Assembly (NCBI GenBank): GCA_964385755.1
Contig: CAYLPZ010000029.1
Span: forward strand, 1 to 18,855
Reading direction: 5' to 3'
DNA length: 18,855 bases
DNA from: CAG-698 sp964385755
GTDB taxonomy: Bacteria > Bacillota_I > Bacilli_A > ML615J-28 > CAG-698
Shown: one piece after another, positions 1 to 6,568 of the stretch
Numbering within the stretch: position 1 is the stretch's first letter
Layout of the letters: each line of letters opens with the position of its first letter
Notes under the pieces: generated by a model
Databases searched by the model: none
What the model was told of the DNA's origin: nothing
The model's input: the letters and a program-made list of their open reading frames with translations, nothing else
Translations under genes and position numbers: made by a program

Positions 1-26
1 AGAAATAATATAATAATTATATTCAT
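1..26 (-). CDS. possible start of a gene cut by the left edge
   Basis: An ATG at 26-24 on the minus strand begins a frame that stays open to the edge, reading M-N-I-I-I-I-L-F. The run of isoleucines would suit a signal peptide or membrane segment. The purine-rich stretch GAAAGTGAG lies about 6 nt upstream, and a good promoter match lies about 50 bp upstream of the start. Eight codons are too few to identify a product, so this call rests mainly on the promoter and the ribosome-binding site. Confidence 0.3.
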
Positions 27-75
27 ATTTTACTCACTTTCTTTTGTAAAGGTAAAATTTTATATTTATATTAAT

Positions 76-104
76 AATATATCATTTTTTGATAAAAAAT
101 TCAA
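76..104 (-). promoter_or_regulatory. candidate promoter toward the left edge
   Basis: On the minus strand TTGAAT (104-99) and TATATT (81-76) are separated by exactly 17 bp. Transcription would begin near 69 and run into the partial gene at the left edge. The surrounding 1-164 stretch is otherwise AT-rich with no other gene I can support. Confidence 0.4.
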
Positions 105-164
105 ATTTTTGATAGTTTTTTATTTACTTTTTTTCGTATATAAAGGCTTACTTTTAAAAACAAC

Positions 165-193
165 AAAATGAGTAACTTTAAGCTACTCATTTT
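165..193 (-). terminator. intrinsic terminator of the RNase III-like gene
   Basis: A perfect 10-bp inverted repeat, AAAATGAGTA (165-174) and TACTCATTTT (184-193), has a 9-nt loop and lies 38 bp past the stop codon of the minus-strand gene. On the minus strand it is followed by a T-rich tract (TTTTGTTGTTTTT). The A/T-rich stem bases could let it work in both directions. Confidence 0.65.
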
Positions 194-231
194 ATTATTT
201 TTAATTAAATTGTAAATAACAATATAGTCCT

Positions 232-1053
232 TTATTCTTCTTCATTTAGTTTTGGGGATAATCCATAATAATCACATAAAACTAAATATGTAGCATACTT
301 TTTAGCTTCTTTCTTAGAAGATGCATAACATGTTTTGCTTAATGACCAGCTTCTTACAATGCAAACACACTCCCATTTTTCTTTACCATCTACTACTACT
401 TGTTCATTAGAGATGTAATATTCAGGTATAGAACAAACACCATGTTCAGATAGTTCTTTTAATATGTTAATAGAATTAGAAACGTCAATTGTTTGTGGTC
501 TTAATTCTTTTGTGTCAACATCAACTAAAAACTCTTCAATCTTTAACATAAACTCTACTGAGTTCTGAAGTAAATCTGGATCCCAATTGCTATCAATTGC
601 AATAGCACCTAAAATTGCTTCAAATAAATCTGCTTTTACTTTTTCTTGATTTATGACATTATTTTCTAAGTCACTATCACCTAAATATAGATATTTCATA
701 AACCCTAGATCATCTATCCTTCTTGCAAGTGTTTTATTACTAACAATTTCTTTCTTAAGTTCAGTGAGTTCTCCTTCATTCTTATGCGAAATAATACAAA
801 ATTCATCTAAATCATTATCTTCATCATAACTATCTAATTGAGATTTCATAAACCCAAATCTATCTGTAATAACTTTAGTAACAAACATATCTAAAACCTT
901 ATCACCAATAAACTCTAATACTTCATTATTCTCTCCACCATACTGTGTAGAAAATGAACTTCTTTTAAACGCTTGAGAAAGTAAATCTAAGTTCTCAAAA
1001 TAATAACTTATCTTTCTCTGTACTTCTTCTAAATGTTCACTTAAATTTTCCAT
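232..1053 (-). CDS. RNase III-like double-strand RNA endonuclease
   Basis: A 273-residue protein with RNase III architecture. The endonuclease signature NEVLEFIGDKVLD spans residues 43-55, with E44, E47 and D51. A second metal-binding patch, KADLFEAILGA (140-150), supplies D142 and E145, so the Mg-binding carboxylates of the family appear intact. A C-terminal double-strand RNA-binding domain covers about 193-265 (INILKEL at the start, SSKKEAKKYA in the last helix). Between the signature and the second patch, an acidic stretch at about 68-92 is longer than in E. coli RNase III. The family cuts double-stranded RNA during rRNA and mRNA processing. The ATG at 1053 has AGGAGG at 1073-1068. It is alone on its strand behind a long structured leader. 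It could be the housekeeping rnc or a divergent paralogue, so I give no symbol. Confidence 0.88.
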   Translation of the reverse strand: MENLSEHLEEVQRKISYYFENLDLLSQAFKRSSFSTQYGGENNEVLEFIGDKVLDMFVTKVITDRFGFMKSQLDSYDEDNDLDEFCIISHKNEGELTELKKEIVSNKTLARRIDDLGFMKYLYLGDSDLENNVINQEKVKADLFEAILGAIAIDSNWDPDLLQNSVEFMLKIEEFLVDVDTKELRPQTIDVSNSINILKELSEHGVCSIPEYYISNEQVVVDGKEKWECVCIVRSWSLSKTCYASSKKEAKKYATYLVLCDYYGLSPKLNEEE

Positions 1054-1293
1054 TTTAATTATAAATTCCTCCTAAACATAAAAATAGATCCCAAGGAAAC
1101 AAAAAAAGACTTACGTCGATAAAAATAGCCCATTTAAAGTAGAAAACAGACTAATCCTTTAAACTTAAGTCTTAATTTAATCAAAATAGTTTTTGTAAGT
1201 TTACCTATCTAAATAATCTCCACTTGCAAAAGATTACTTAAATAAATACAGTTACTCAAATACTTTGAGGAAACTAATCCTTTCCTATCGAAC
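1054..1293 (-). ncRNA. structured leader RNA or small RNA upstream of the RNase III-like gene
   Basis: About 240 nt lie between the predicted transcription start (near 1293) and the ATG at 1053. On the minus strand the order is: TCGATA (1291-1286), able to close an outer 6-bp stem with TATCGA (1121-1116); a hairpin GGAAA/TTTCC (1285-1269); an abutting hairpin TCAAA/TTTGA (1268-1256); a 9-bp hairpin AAGTAATCT/AGATTATTT with one G-U pair (1239-1211); and a terminator-like stem ending at 1101. An 11-nt direct repeat, AAAGGATTAGT, occurs in the first hairpin (1283-1273) and again at 1160-1150. I recognise no known riboswitch or T-box consensus. It could instead be an independent RNA of about 190 nt. 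All pairings were found by eye in AT-rich sequence. Confidence 0.45.
1101..1173 (-). terminator. candidate attenuator terminator in the RNase III leader
   Basis: On the minus strand AAGACTTA (1173-1166) pairs perfectly with TAAGTCTT (1113-1106), which runs into seven Ts (1107-1101). The 52-nt loop is long for a simple terminator. AGACT (1172-1168) can instead pair with AGTCT (1152-1148), and the outer stem TCGATA/TATCGA would cross the terminator stem. Either pairing would compete with termination. The gene's own ribosome-binding site lies downstream, so termination here would switch it off. Confidence 0.4.
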
Positions 1294-1299
1294 ATTATT

Positions 1300-1328
1300 A
1301 TTTTACCATTACAATTGATAAAAATCAA
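1300..1328 (-). promoter_or_regulatory. promoter of the RNase III leader transcript
   Basis: On the minus strand TTGATT (1328-1323) is followed after 17 bp by TAAAAT (1305-1300), preceded by TGG to give an extended -10 (TGGTAAAAT). Expected start of transcription is near 1293, just ahead of the first leader stem. Confidence 0.6.
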
Positions 1329-1377
1329 TAATACACATAAAAAAAATATAATAATTATATAACTATTTATAAAAGAA

Positions 1378-1403
1378 AAAAGTAACCCACTAAAGTTACT
1401 TTT
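1378..1403 (-). terminator. terminator of the divergent pilin gene
   Basis: AAAAGTAAC (1378-1386) and GTTACTTTT (1395-1403) form a 9-bp stem with an 8-nt loop, 13 bp past the stop codon of the minus-strand pilin gene. A further T tract follows on the minus strand (1380-1375, interrupted once). Confidence 0.65.
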
Positions 1404-1415
1404 AAATTATAAATA

Positions 1416-1946
1416 TTATTCAACACTCCACACACCAAGATTATTATCATACATGAAATTATATTCAACATTATCTTCAGTAATAGTAATTTTATATGTA
1501 TTATTTGTAATATCAAATATACCATGAGGCTTAACTGAATTTGAAGTTATCATATAGACTTTTTTTGTTTTATTATCTTCAATTGATTTAATACTCTCTT
1601 GTGTTACCTTTCCATGCTCATCAGATTCCTCTTTTGGATTTAAATCATAATAATTTCCAGCTTCAGCAGTTTTATCTATTTCAACGATATCGATTGTAGA
1701 TTTGTAATAATAAGTTGATCCTAATTTCAATAAATTACTTTTATCTAACAATTTAAAATCACCATCAACAAAAACAAGATCTTCAGTCATCATGTTTTTA
1801 GCTTGTTGTAGTTGACTAGAGTATTTAGCTTTTTCTACCACTCCCATAAAAACAGGAACTAGTACACTAGCAAGTATACCTATTACAACAATAACTATTA
1901 CTAGTTCTACAATAGTAAATCCTTTTTTATATTTAATTCTTTTCAT
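1416..1946 (-). CDS. type IV pilin-like protein, divergent member
   Basis: A 176-residue class III-signal (prepilin) protein. A short basic leader ends in KKG, with predicted cleavage between G9 and F10 by a prepilin peptidase. The hydrophobic helix FTIVELVIVIVVIGILAS follows, with the conserved glutamate at mature position 5. The rest is a polar body without cysteines. Such proteins are exported and polymerise into pili or pseudopili. The N-terminus differs at several positions from the other pilins here (for example VPVFMG instead of IPTFSG), and it lacks their shared upstream block, so it is the most distant paralogue. I place the start at the ATG at 1946: GAAAGGA lies about 11-12 nt upstream, whereas a TTG three codons earlier would sit on top of that site. 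It is divergent from the gene at 2199. Confidence 0.85.
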   Translation of the reverse strand: MKRIKYKKGFTIVELVIVIVVIGILASVLVPVFMGVVEKAKYSSQLQQAKNMMTEDLVFVDGDFKLLDKSNLLKLGSTYYYKSTIDIVEIDKTAEAGNYYDLNPKEESDEHGKVTQESIKSIEDNKTKKVYMITSNSVKPHGIFDITNNTYKITITEDNVEYNFMYDNNLGVWSVE

Positions 1947-1999
1947 AAAATACAAATCCTTTCAAAATATTATCTAAGCCTTTTAAAAACACAATTTAT

Positions 2000-2027
2000 A
2001 TTATACATTTTTTTATATAATTTTCAA
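2000..2027 (-). promoter_or_regulatory. promoter of the divergent pilin gene
   Basis: On the minus strand TTGAAA (2027-2022), a 16-bp spacer and a consensus TATAAT (2005-2000) lie about 54 bp upstream of the ATG at 1946. The predicted leader is about 45 nt. Confidence 0.6.
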
Positions 2028-2083
2028 TCATATTTCTTATTAATCAGTCATTTTTAATTATTTTTTTTCAATAATATAAAATG

Positions 2084-2299
2084 TGTACTTTTATATTTTT
2101 AAATAAATATGATAAAAAATATTTATTTACTAATAGAATTGAACATATTTATAATATTTTACTAATTCAAAAATATTAAGAGAGGGAGAATTAAAAAAAT
2201 GAAAAAATTAAACAAAAAAGGTTTTACAATCGTTGAGTTAGTTATTGTTATTGCGGTTATTGCTATTTTAGCAGCTGTATTAATTCCAACATTTAGTGG
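2084..2299 (+). repeat. pilin 5' cassette, copy A
   Basis: A 216-bp block running from TGTACTTTT upstream of the promoter, through leader and ribosome-binding site, to codon 34 of the pilin gene at 2199. It matches copy D (4776-4991) with four mismatches and no gaps by hand comparison. It matches copy C (3744-3959, inverted) almost as well. It holds a consensus -10 TATAAT at 2150-2155 with only a weak -35, then AGAGGGAG ending 10 nt before the ATG. The non-coding part is as well conserved as the coding part, which suggests recent duplication or gene conversion. Confidence 0.9.
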
Positions 2300-2582
2300 A
2301 GTGGTAGATAAAGCTAATCAATCTGCAGCATTACAAAAGGCAAGAAATGAATATACAGAAGTAATGGCAAAAGATTTAGCTGATGGTAAGTTAGATGGTA
2401 AAGAAGGTACTTCTGTAAATTATATAGGTGTTACAGGTAATTTTTCAGCTACTGAAGCAAGCGGAAGTTGGTATGTTGATACTGCAAATAATACTTATAT
2501 ATTAAAAGAAGTAGTGTATAATACTAAATATTTAGTTTCATTTAATGGAACATCTTGGAGTGTTACAACAAAAACTGCATAA
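2199..2582 (+). CDS. type IV pilin-like protein (array gene)
   Basis: A 127-residue prepilin. The leader MKKLNKKG is followed by F9 and a hydrophobic helix with E13 (mature E5), then IPTFSGVVDKANQSAALQ, the array-wide end of the helix. The body from about residue 47 is short, acidic then Thr/Ser-rich, ends in SWSVTTKTA and has no cysteine. It is expressed from 5' cassette A. The next pilin gene starts 25 bp downstream with its own ribosome-binding site and no intervening terminator, so the two form an operon. The product is expected to cross the membrane and assemble into a filament. Whether it is a major or a minor pilin cannot be told. Confidence 0.9.
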   Translation: MKKLNKKGFTIVELVIVIAVIAILAAVLIPTFSGVVDKANQSAALQKARNEYTEVMAKDLADGKLDGKEGTSVNYIGVTGNFSATEASGSWYVDTANNTYILKEVVYNTKYLVSFNGTSWSVTTKTA

Positions 2583-2607
2583 AACTACTTGAAGGAGATA
2601 AACGTTT

Positions 2608-3105
2608 ATGAAAAAAATTAACAAAAAAGGTTTTACAATCGTTGAATTAGTTATTGTTATTGCGGTTATTGCTATTTTAGCAGCAGTATTAATTCCAACA
2701 TTTAGTGGTGTAGTAGAAAAAGCAAATCAATCTAGTGCTATGCAAGCAGCTAAGAATGCATATACTGAATATCTAGTTGAAGAAACAAGTAATGTTACTA
2801 CTAAACATGATCTAATTATTGATACTGGTAAATATTATGCAACAGTTACTAATAACCAATTTGATTCTGCAAGTATTACAAAAGATGATGCAGTAGGAAC
2901 TGCTACATTAACTCCAATTACTAATGGTAGTGCATCAAATAACACATTTAAAATTAATGGTGGTCATTATGATAAAGTGGCAAATGGAACAACTATTCCA
3001 TCAGAATCTAATACATACTTCAACCTAACACCTGCAACTACTGCTAATTTAACTGATTATGTTTACTATGGTACATTTAATGGTTGCGATGTATACGTAA
3101 AATAG
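2608..3105 (+). CDS. type IV pilin-like protein, second gene of operon
   Basis: A 165-residue prepilin whose N-terminal 45 residues differ from the preceding gene product only at conservative positions (MKKINKKG; EKANQSSAMQ). The first ~110 nt of coding DNA also nearly match the cassette, but the upstream promoter block is absent. Translation relies on GAAGGAG about 10 nt before the ATG, and transcription comes from cassette A. The body is rich in Thr, Asn and Ser, contains the TVTNNQF motif resembling VTNGQF and VKDGQF in sister genes, and ends in FNGCDVYVK, with its single cysteine at 161. An intrinsic terminator follows within 20 bp. Confidence 0.9.
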   Translation: MKKINKKGFTIVELVIVIAVIAILAAVLIPTFSGVVEKANQSSAMQAAKNAYTEYLVEETSNVTTKHDLIIDTGKYYATVTNNQFDSASITKDDAVGTATLTPITNGSASNNTFKINGGHYDKVANGTTIPSESNTYFNLTPATTANLTDYVYYGTFNGCDVYVK

Positions 3106-3123
3106 TATAAAATTCTTACAAAT

Positions 3124-3170
3124 AAAGCTTAATGTGACTTATTATTTTATAGCACATTAATGCTTTTTTT
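3124..3170 (+). terminator. terminator of the two-gene pilin operon
   Basis: AAAGC-T-TAATGTG (3124-3136) pairs with CACATTA-AT-GCTTT (3153-3166) through a small internal loop, followed by an uninterrupted T tract to 3170. It lies 18 bp beyond the stop codon of the second gene. Confidence 0.75.
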
Positions 3171-3243
3171 ATATATAACTAACTTTATTTACTTATAATA
3201 CTTCATATAAAAATAAACAAACTTAAATAATGTAAATTACAAT

Positions 3244-3284
3244 AAAAAAATCAAGTACTTAATTATTAATGATTAAGTACTTGA
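3244..3284 (-). terminator. terminator of the inverted pilin gene
   Basis: A perfect 13-bp stem, TCAAGTACTTAAT (3251-3263) with ATTAAGTACTTGA (3272-3284), has an 8-nt loop and is followed on the minus strand by seven Ts (3250-3244). It ends the gene at 3844-3317, and faces the terminator of the plus-strand operon. Confidence 0.8.
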
Positions 3285-3316
3285 ATTATATTAAATAATA
3301 ATTTTATTGATGTTAA

Positions 3317-3844
3317 TTATCTATCAGCTGCTTTATAAATTGCAACATCTGGATTTTGTCCTTCAATTGCATTTCTAACTATTTTATAACATGCACTAAA
3401 AGCAGGAGCTACTCCACCAGTAGTTGTAATTTTTGTTGTACACTCTTCATCTGAGTAGTAATTTTGATAATTTGCTGACCAATCACCTGGCTCAACAGTT
3501 ATTTCTTCTGATTTTAATTTAGTTAAATCATCTTTGCCAACAGAACTATATGAATTATCTACTTTACCTTCTGCGTTAAATTGACCATTAGTAACTTCAA
3601 ATACATAAGTAACATCACCTTTTCTAACAACGATATCTAAATCCATTTTATCACTAACTTCATCAGCATGTTCTGTTAAATAAAGAGTATACTCACTTTT
3701 AGCTGCTTGCATAGCTGATGATTTGTTTGCTTTGTCTACTACACCACTAAATGTTGGAATTAATACAGCTGCTAAAATAGCAATAACCGCGATAACAATA
3801 ACTAACTCAACGATTGTAAAACCTTTTTTGTTTAATTTTTTCAT
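3317..3844 (-). CDS. type IV pilin-like protein, inverted array gene
   Basis: A 175-residue prepilin with the array N-terminus (cleavage after G8, E13 in the helix, DKANKSSAMQ at 38-46). The body carries MDLDIVV (67-73), YVFEVTNGQF (80-89) and a C-terminal NPDVAIYK (164-171). Two cysteines, C135 and C152, could form the C-terminal disulfide loop typical of many pilins; that is inferred from spacing only. It is driven by inverted 5' cassette C, converges on the operon at 2199-3105 and is divergent from the gene at 4128. Its body is the closest relative of the plus-strand pseudogene at 5890-6220. Confidence 0.9.
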   Translation of the reverse strand: MKKLNKKGFTIVELVIVIAVIAILAAVLIPTFSGVVDKANKSSAMQAAKSEYTLYLTEHADEVSDKMDLDIVVRKGDVTYVFEVTNGQFNAEGKVDNSYSSVGKDDLTKLKSEEITVEPGDWSANYQNYYSDEECTTKITTTGGVAPAFSACYKIVRNAIEGQNPDVAIYKAADR

Positions 3845-3959
3845 TTTTTTAATTCTCCCTCTCTTAATATTTTTGAATTAGTAAAATATTATAAATATGT
3901 TCAATTTTATTGGTAAATAAGTATTTTTTATCATATTTATTTAAAAATATAAAAGTACA
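3744..3959 (-). repeat. pilin 5' cassette, copy C (inverted)
   Basis: The reverse complement of this block matches cassette D with two mismatches over 216 bp, and matches A with a few more. It contains the -10 TATAAT (3893-3888), AGAGGGAG and the first 34 codons of the gene ending at 3317. Its orientation is opposite to A and D, so A/C and C/D form long inverted repeats. Confidence 0.9.
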
Positions 3960-4088
3960 CATTTATATTTACTACTATAATTTACCACTTATATAAAAAA
4001 AAATCAACTTTTTTGTAAAAAAAAATAGAAAAAAGTCATTTTTCTAAAATTATATAAGCGTAGTTTTATTTAAATAAACAATCATTTA

Positions 4089-4094
4089 TATAAT
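4089..4094 (+). promoter_or_regulatory. possible -10 element for the pilin gene at 4128
   Basis: A consensus TATAAT lies 33 bp before the ATG, but no convincing -35 hexamer sits 16-18 bp upstream. The leader is unrelated to the shared cassette. The 168 bp between cassette C and this gene hold nothing else I can support. Confidence 0.35.
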
Positions 4095-4127
4095 CAAAAA
4101 TTTTATTTAGAAAGGAAGAAAAAAATT

Positions 4128-4520
4128 ATGAAGAAACTTAACAAAAAAGGATTCACTATTGTAGAACTTGTAATTGTAATCGCTGTAATAGCAATACTTG
4201 CTGCTGTATTAATTCCTACTTTCTCAGGAGTTGTTGATAAAGCAAATAAGAGTGCTGCACTTCAAGAAGCAAGGAACACATTAACTGAATATGTTGTATC
4301 ATTAGATGAAAAAATACCTTCAGAAATTGATTTAGTAATTAGAGTAAATAAGGGGACTACTGACTACTTCTTTGCAGTTAATGATGGTGTACTTAATACT
4401 GAATCTAAAACTACTTATAATGATGCAAAAACATTAGTTAAAAAAGGTTCTGTGGATTATGAAGCAGGTAAATGGGTAGAATTTGGAGAGAATGATAAAT
4501 ACGTAGTACCAAGTAAATAG
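4128..4520 (+). CDS. type IV pilin-like protein with recoded N-terminus
   Basis: A 130-residue prepilin. Its first 40 residues are identical to those of the gene at 2199, but about 26 of the 40 codons differ synonymously, and its upstream DNA is unrelated to the cassettes. It therefore separated earlier, or has escaped the homogenisation seen in the other copies, while selection held the protein segment constant. The body includes IDLVIRVNKG, the motif FFAVNDGVL aligned with VKDGQF of sister genes, and a hydrophilic C-terminus; it has no cysteine. AAAGGAAG lies 13 nt before the ATG. A terminator follows, so it is monocistronic. Confidence 0.9.
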   Translation: MKKLNKKGFTIVELVIVIAVIAILAAVLIPTFSGVVDKANKSAALQEARNTLTEYVVSLDEKIPSEIDLVIRVNKGTTDYFFAVNDGVLNTESKTTYNDAKTLVKKGSVDYEAGKWVEFGENDKYVVPSK

Positions 4521-4540
4521 GAATAAAATAATTTATTCTT

Positions 4541-4570
4541 TCTTAGAGTTAATACTCTAAGATTTTTTTT
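4541..4570 (+). terminator. terminator of the pilin gene at 4128
   Basis: A perfect 9-bp stem, TCTTAGAGT (4541-4549) with ACTCTAAGA (4554-4562), has a TAAT loop and eight Ts after it. The next ~205 bp, up to cassette D, is AT-rich with no gene I can see. Confidence 0.85.
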
Positions 4571-4775
4571 AATTTTATTTATCTTTTTTAATGTATTTAA
4601 TAAATTACAGAAAATAATATTAATATGAATAGTATTGTTAATAAAAATTAATAAATCATAAATTATAATAAAACTATCTTTGATTATTAATCATTAATAT
4701 AAGCTATATAAAGAAATTATATAATATTTAAACAAATAAGAAATGCATTTGTATTTTTTGTTTAATATATTATTC

Positions 4776-4991
4776 TGTACTTTTATATTTTTAAATAAAT
4801 ATGATAAAAAATACTTATTTACCAATAAAATTGAACATATTTATAATATTTTACTAATTCAAAAATATTAAGAGAGGGAGAATTAAAAAAATGAAAAAAT
4901 TAAACAAAAAAGGTTTTACAATCGTTGAGTTAGTTATTGTTATTGCTGTTATTGCTATTTTAGCAGCTGTATTAATTCCAACATTTAGTGG
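4776..4991 (+). repeat. pilin 5' cassette, copy D
   Basis: A 216-bp block aligned without gaps to copy A (four mismatches) and to the reverse complement of copy C (two mismatches). It carries TATAAT at 4842-4847, AGAGGGAG and codons 1-34 of the gene at 4891. Similarity to A stops abruptly at both ends, as expected of a discrete copied or converted tract. Confidence 0.9.
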
Positions 4992-5400
4992 TGTAGTAGA
5001 AAAAGCAAACAAATCAGCAGCTATGCAAGCAGCTAGAAATGAATATGAATTATATTTAGCTGAATATGCTGAAACATTAAAAGGAACAGAAGATTATGTA
5101 ATAGAATCAGGCAATTATTATTTTGCTGTAAAAGATGGTCAATTCAATAAAGAAGCTATGACAAAAGAAGATGCTACAAGTGCTGCAGGTATTGCTACTT
5201 TAGATGCATCAAAGGATTTATCTGAATATGATGTATATACTAAAGATTTAAATCCAAAAGACGCAGGAGATGGAGTTTATGTATTAAAAGATGGAAGCTA
5301 TGTTTTAAAAACAAACGAATCATCAACAGTTCCTACTTACACTAAAACAGTTAAAGAATTAGGAAACGTTGAAGTTAAAATATATAAGGCTCAGCAATAA
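4891..5400 (+). CDS. type IV pilin-like protein (array gene)
   Basis: A 169-residue prepilin with the array N-terminus (G8/F9 cleavage site, E13, EKANKSAAMQAARNEY at 37-52). The body has the YYFAVKDGQFN motif (about 75-85), a lysine/aspartate-rich middle and a C-terminal strand NVEVKIYKAQQ like that of the inverted gene at 3317; there are no cysteines. It is driven by cassette D and ended by its own strong terminator, so it is a single-gene unit. Confidence 0.9.
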   Translation: MKKLNKKGFTIVELVIVIAVIAILAAVLIPTFSGVVEKANKSAAMQAARNEYELYLAEYAETLKGTEDYVIESGNYYFAVKDGQFNKEAMTKEDATSAAGIATLDASKDLSEYDVYTKDLNPKDAGDGVYVLKDGSYVLKTNESSTVPTYTKTVKELGNVEVKIYKAQQ

Positions 5401-5440
5401 ATTATTGTGATGATTTATTGTATAGAAATATTGTAATAAT

Positions 5441-5484
5441 AAAAACCATAATCTAGGGTTATTTTGCTTTAGATTATGGTTTTT
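5441..5484 (+). terminator. terminator of the pilin gene at 4891
   Basis: A perfect 15-bp inverted repeat (5441-5455 and 5470-5484) encloses a 14-nt loop. The outer base pairs are A-T, giving a T run on exit in either direction, so it could also stop transcription arriving from the pseudogene region on the minus strand. Confidence 0.8.
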
Positions 5485-5629
5485 ACTTTGTTAAAAATAT
5501 AGTATTTTATTTGTTTTTCTTATTATTCTAAAGCATTTATCTTATCTAATAAAATAAGAGAAGCAGTAATGGTTCTTCATTGTTTCTATATGTTGAATGG
5601 TAAATATTTTTTTACAACCTTTTTTCATT

Positions 5630-5905
5630 TATGATGTTTGATTAGTACTTGTAAATTCACCATTATTTTAATAAAAATATACTATAGATTTACTTGTAAT
5701 TGTTATTACATGTGTACATGTAAAATAAAATTACCAACAATAATAAGATGGAACTTGAGCTGAATAAGAAAATAAAGAAACTTTTGGAACAAAATATTGA
5801 ACCTTTCTTTTGGAAAATCGATAAGATCAATTTTACTATTTTCTAATACTTCTGCTCGTGCTAAAGCATAAGTATTTATAGTTTCTTGTAATGCTTTATA
5901 TTTAG
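5630..5905 (-). pseudogene. degraded pilin gene remnant, minus strand
   Basis: Read on the minus strand, 5905 downward encodes AKYKALQETINTYALARAEV, then ENSKIDLID. This resembles the KANKSAALQEARNTLTEY and SEIDLVI region of the intact pilins. Further on, the sequence near 5690-5645 reads VYFY, a stop, then NNGEFTSTNQ, matching the YYFAVKDGQF stretch. The signal peptide, hydrophobic helix and promoter cassette are absent, and the frame is broken by stops and shifts. It looks like a pilin body whose 5' half was deleted. The left boundary is uncertain; 5485-5630 holds nothing else I recognise. Confidence 0.6.
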
Positions 5906-6220
5906 CCGAACATGTGACTAAAGTTAGTTCTAATATGGATTTAAAAATTGTTGTAGATAGAAAATATGTATTTAAATAGAAAGATGGACAATTTAAGTAT
6001 GAATGTAAAAAGAAAATCAGCTTATGTACCTACAGGTAAATATGATTTAACTAAAGTTGAAGCAAAAGATTTTAAAACTTCAGATAAAATGCCTACAGGT
6101 ATTTATTACTCTACATTAGATTGCATAGGTGATGCTGTAACTTCAATTTCATTTGATATAACACTATATTTTACAAATGTAATTAAAGATAAAAATGATT
6201 CTTTAGCCATTTATAAATAA
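5890..6220 (+). pseudogene. frameshifted pilin gene remnant, plus strand
   Basis: In one frame about 5893-5960 reads ALYLAEHVTKVSSNMDLKIV, matching TLYLTEHADEVSDKMDLDIV of the gene at 3317. An in-frame TAG follows, then KDGQF, and a frame change near 6015. The second frame continues to 6220, ending FTNVIKDKNDSLAIYK against IVRNAIEGQNPDVAIYK of the same gene. An ATG at 5966 opens an 84-codon frame, but it crosses this frameshift and is not a separate gene. No signal peptide remains. The 5' end abuts and shares about 16 bp with the minus-strand remnant, so two head-to-head pilin bodies are fused. Confidence 0.7.
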
Positions 6221-6282
6221 TCTTAAATTGATAAATATTATTTTTAATTAATAATATATGTTAAATGATATAAATAAAAATA

Positions 6283-6333
6283 GGCTGTATACCTTGGTTT
6301 TAAAAATTTTATTTCAAGGTGTATAGCCATTTT
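6283..6333 (+). terminator. hairpin after the plus-strand pilin remnant
   Basis: GGCTGTATACCTTG (6283-6296) pairs with CAAGGTGTATAGCC (6315-6328) over 14 bp with two G-U pairs, followed by A and a short TTTT. It is in the right position to be the surviving terminator of the broken pilin gene. The T tract is weak. Confidence 0.55.
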
Positions 6334-6466
6334 AGATTAACTTATAAATATATATGTTTTATTATATATAATAAATTTATGTCAATGTAATTAATCGAAG
6401 TAAATCTATAAAAAACGCTTTTGTTTTTATACAATTATCATAATGAATTCACAATTTACTTTATGT

Positions 6467-6516
6467 AAAAAGACTATAAAAATCCATATTCTTCTAAAAA
6501 CATAGATTTTATAGTC
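6467..6516 (-). terminator. terminator of the pilin gene at 6569
   Basis: On the minus strand GACTATAAAATC (6516-6505) pairs with GATTTTTATAGTC (6484-6472) with one bulged base, followed by TTTTT (6471-6467). It lies 52 bp beyond the stop codon. The stretch 6334-6466 has no gene I can see. Confidence 0.65.
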
Positions 6517-6568
6517 CCTATTTTTCTATATACAACTTAAAATTACTTTGAATATTAAAATTGAATAA

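Noticed and set aside
1054..1293. T-box, TPP, SAM, purine or other known riboswitch in the RNase III leader
   Set aside because: I looked for their conserved core sequences on the minus strand and found none. The element is reported only as an unassigned structured leader.
5966..6220. An 84-codon open frame beginning at an ATG
   Set aside because: Its first third is in the wrong frame for the pilin similarity that precedes it, and only its second part matches a pilin C-terminus. It is part of a frameshifted pseudogene, with no ribosome-binding site.
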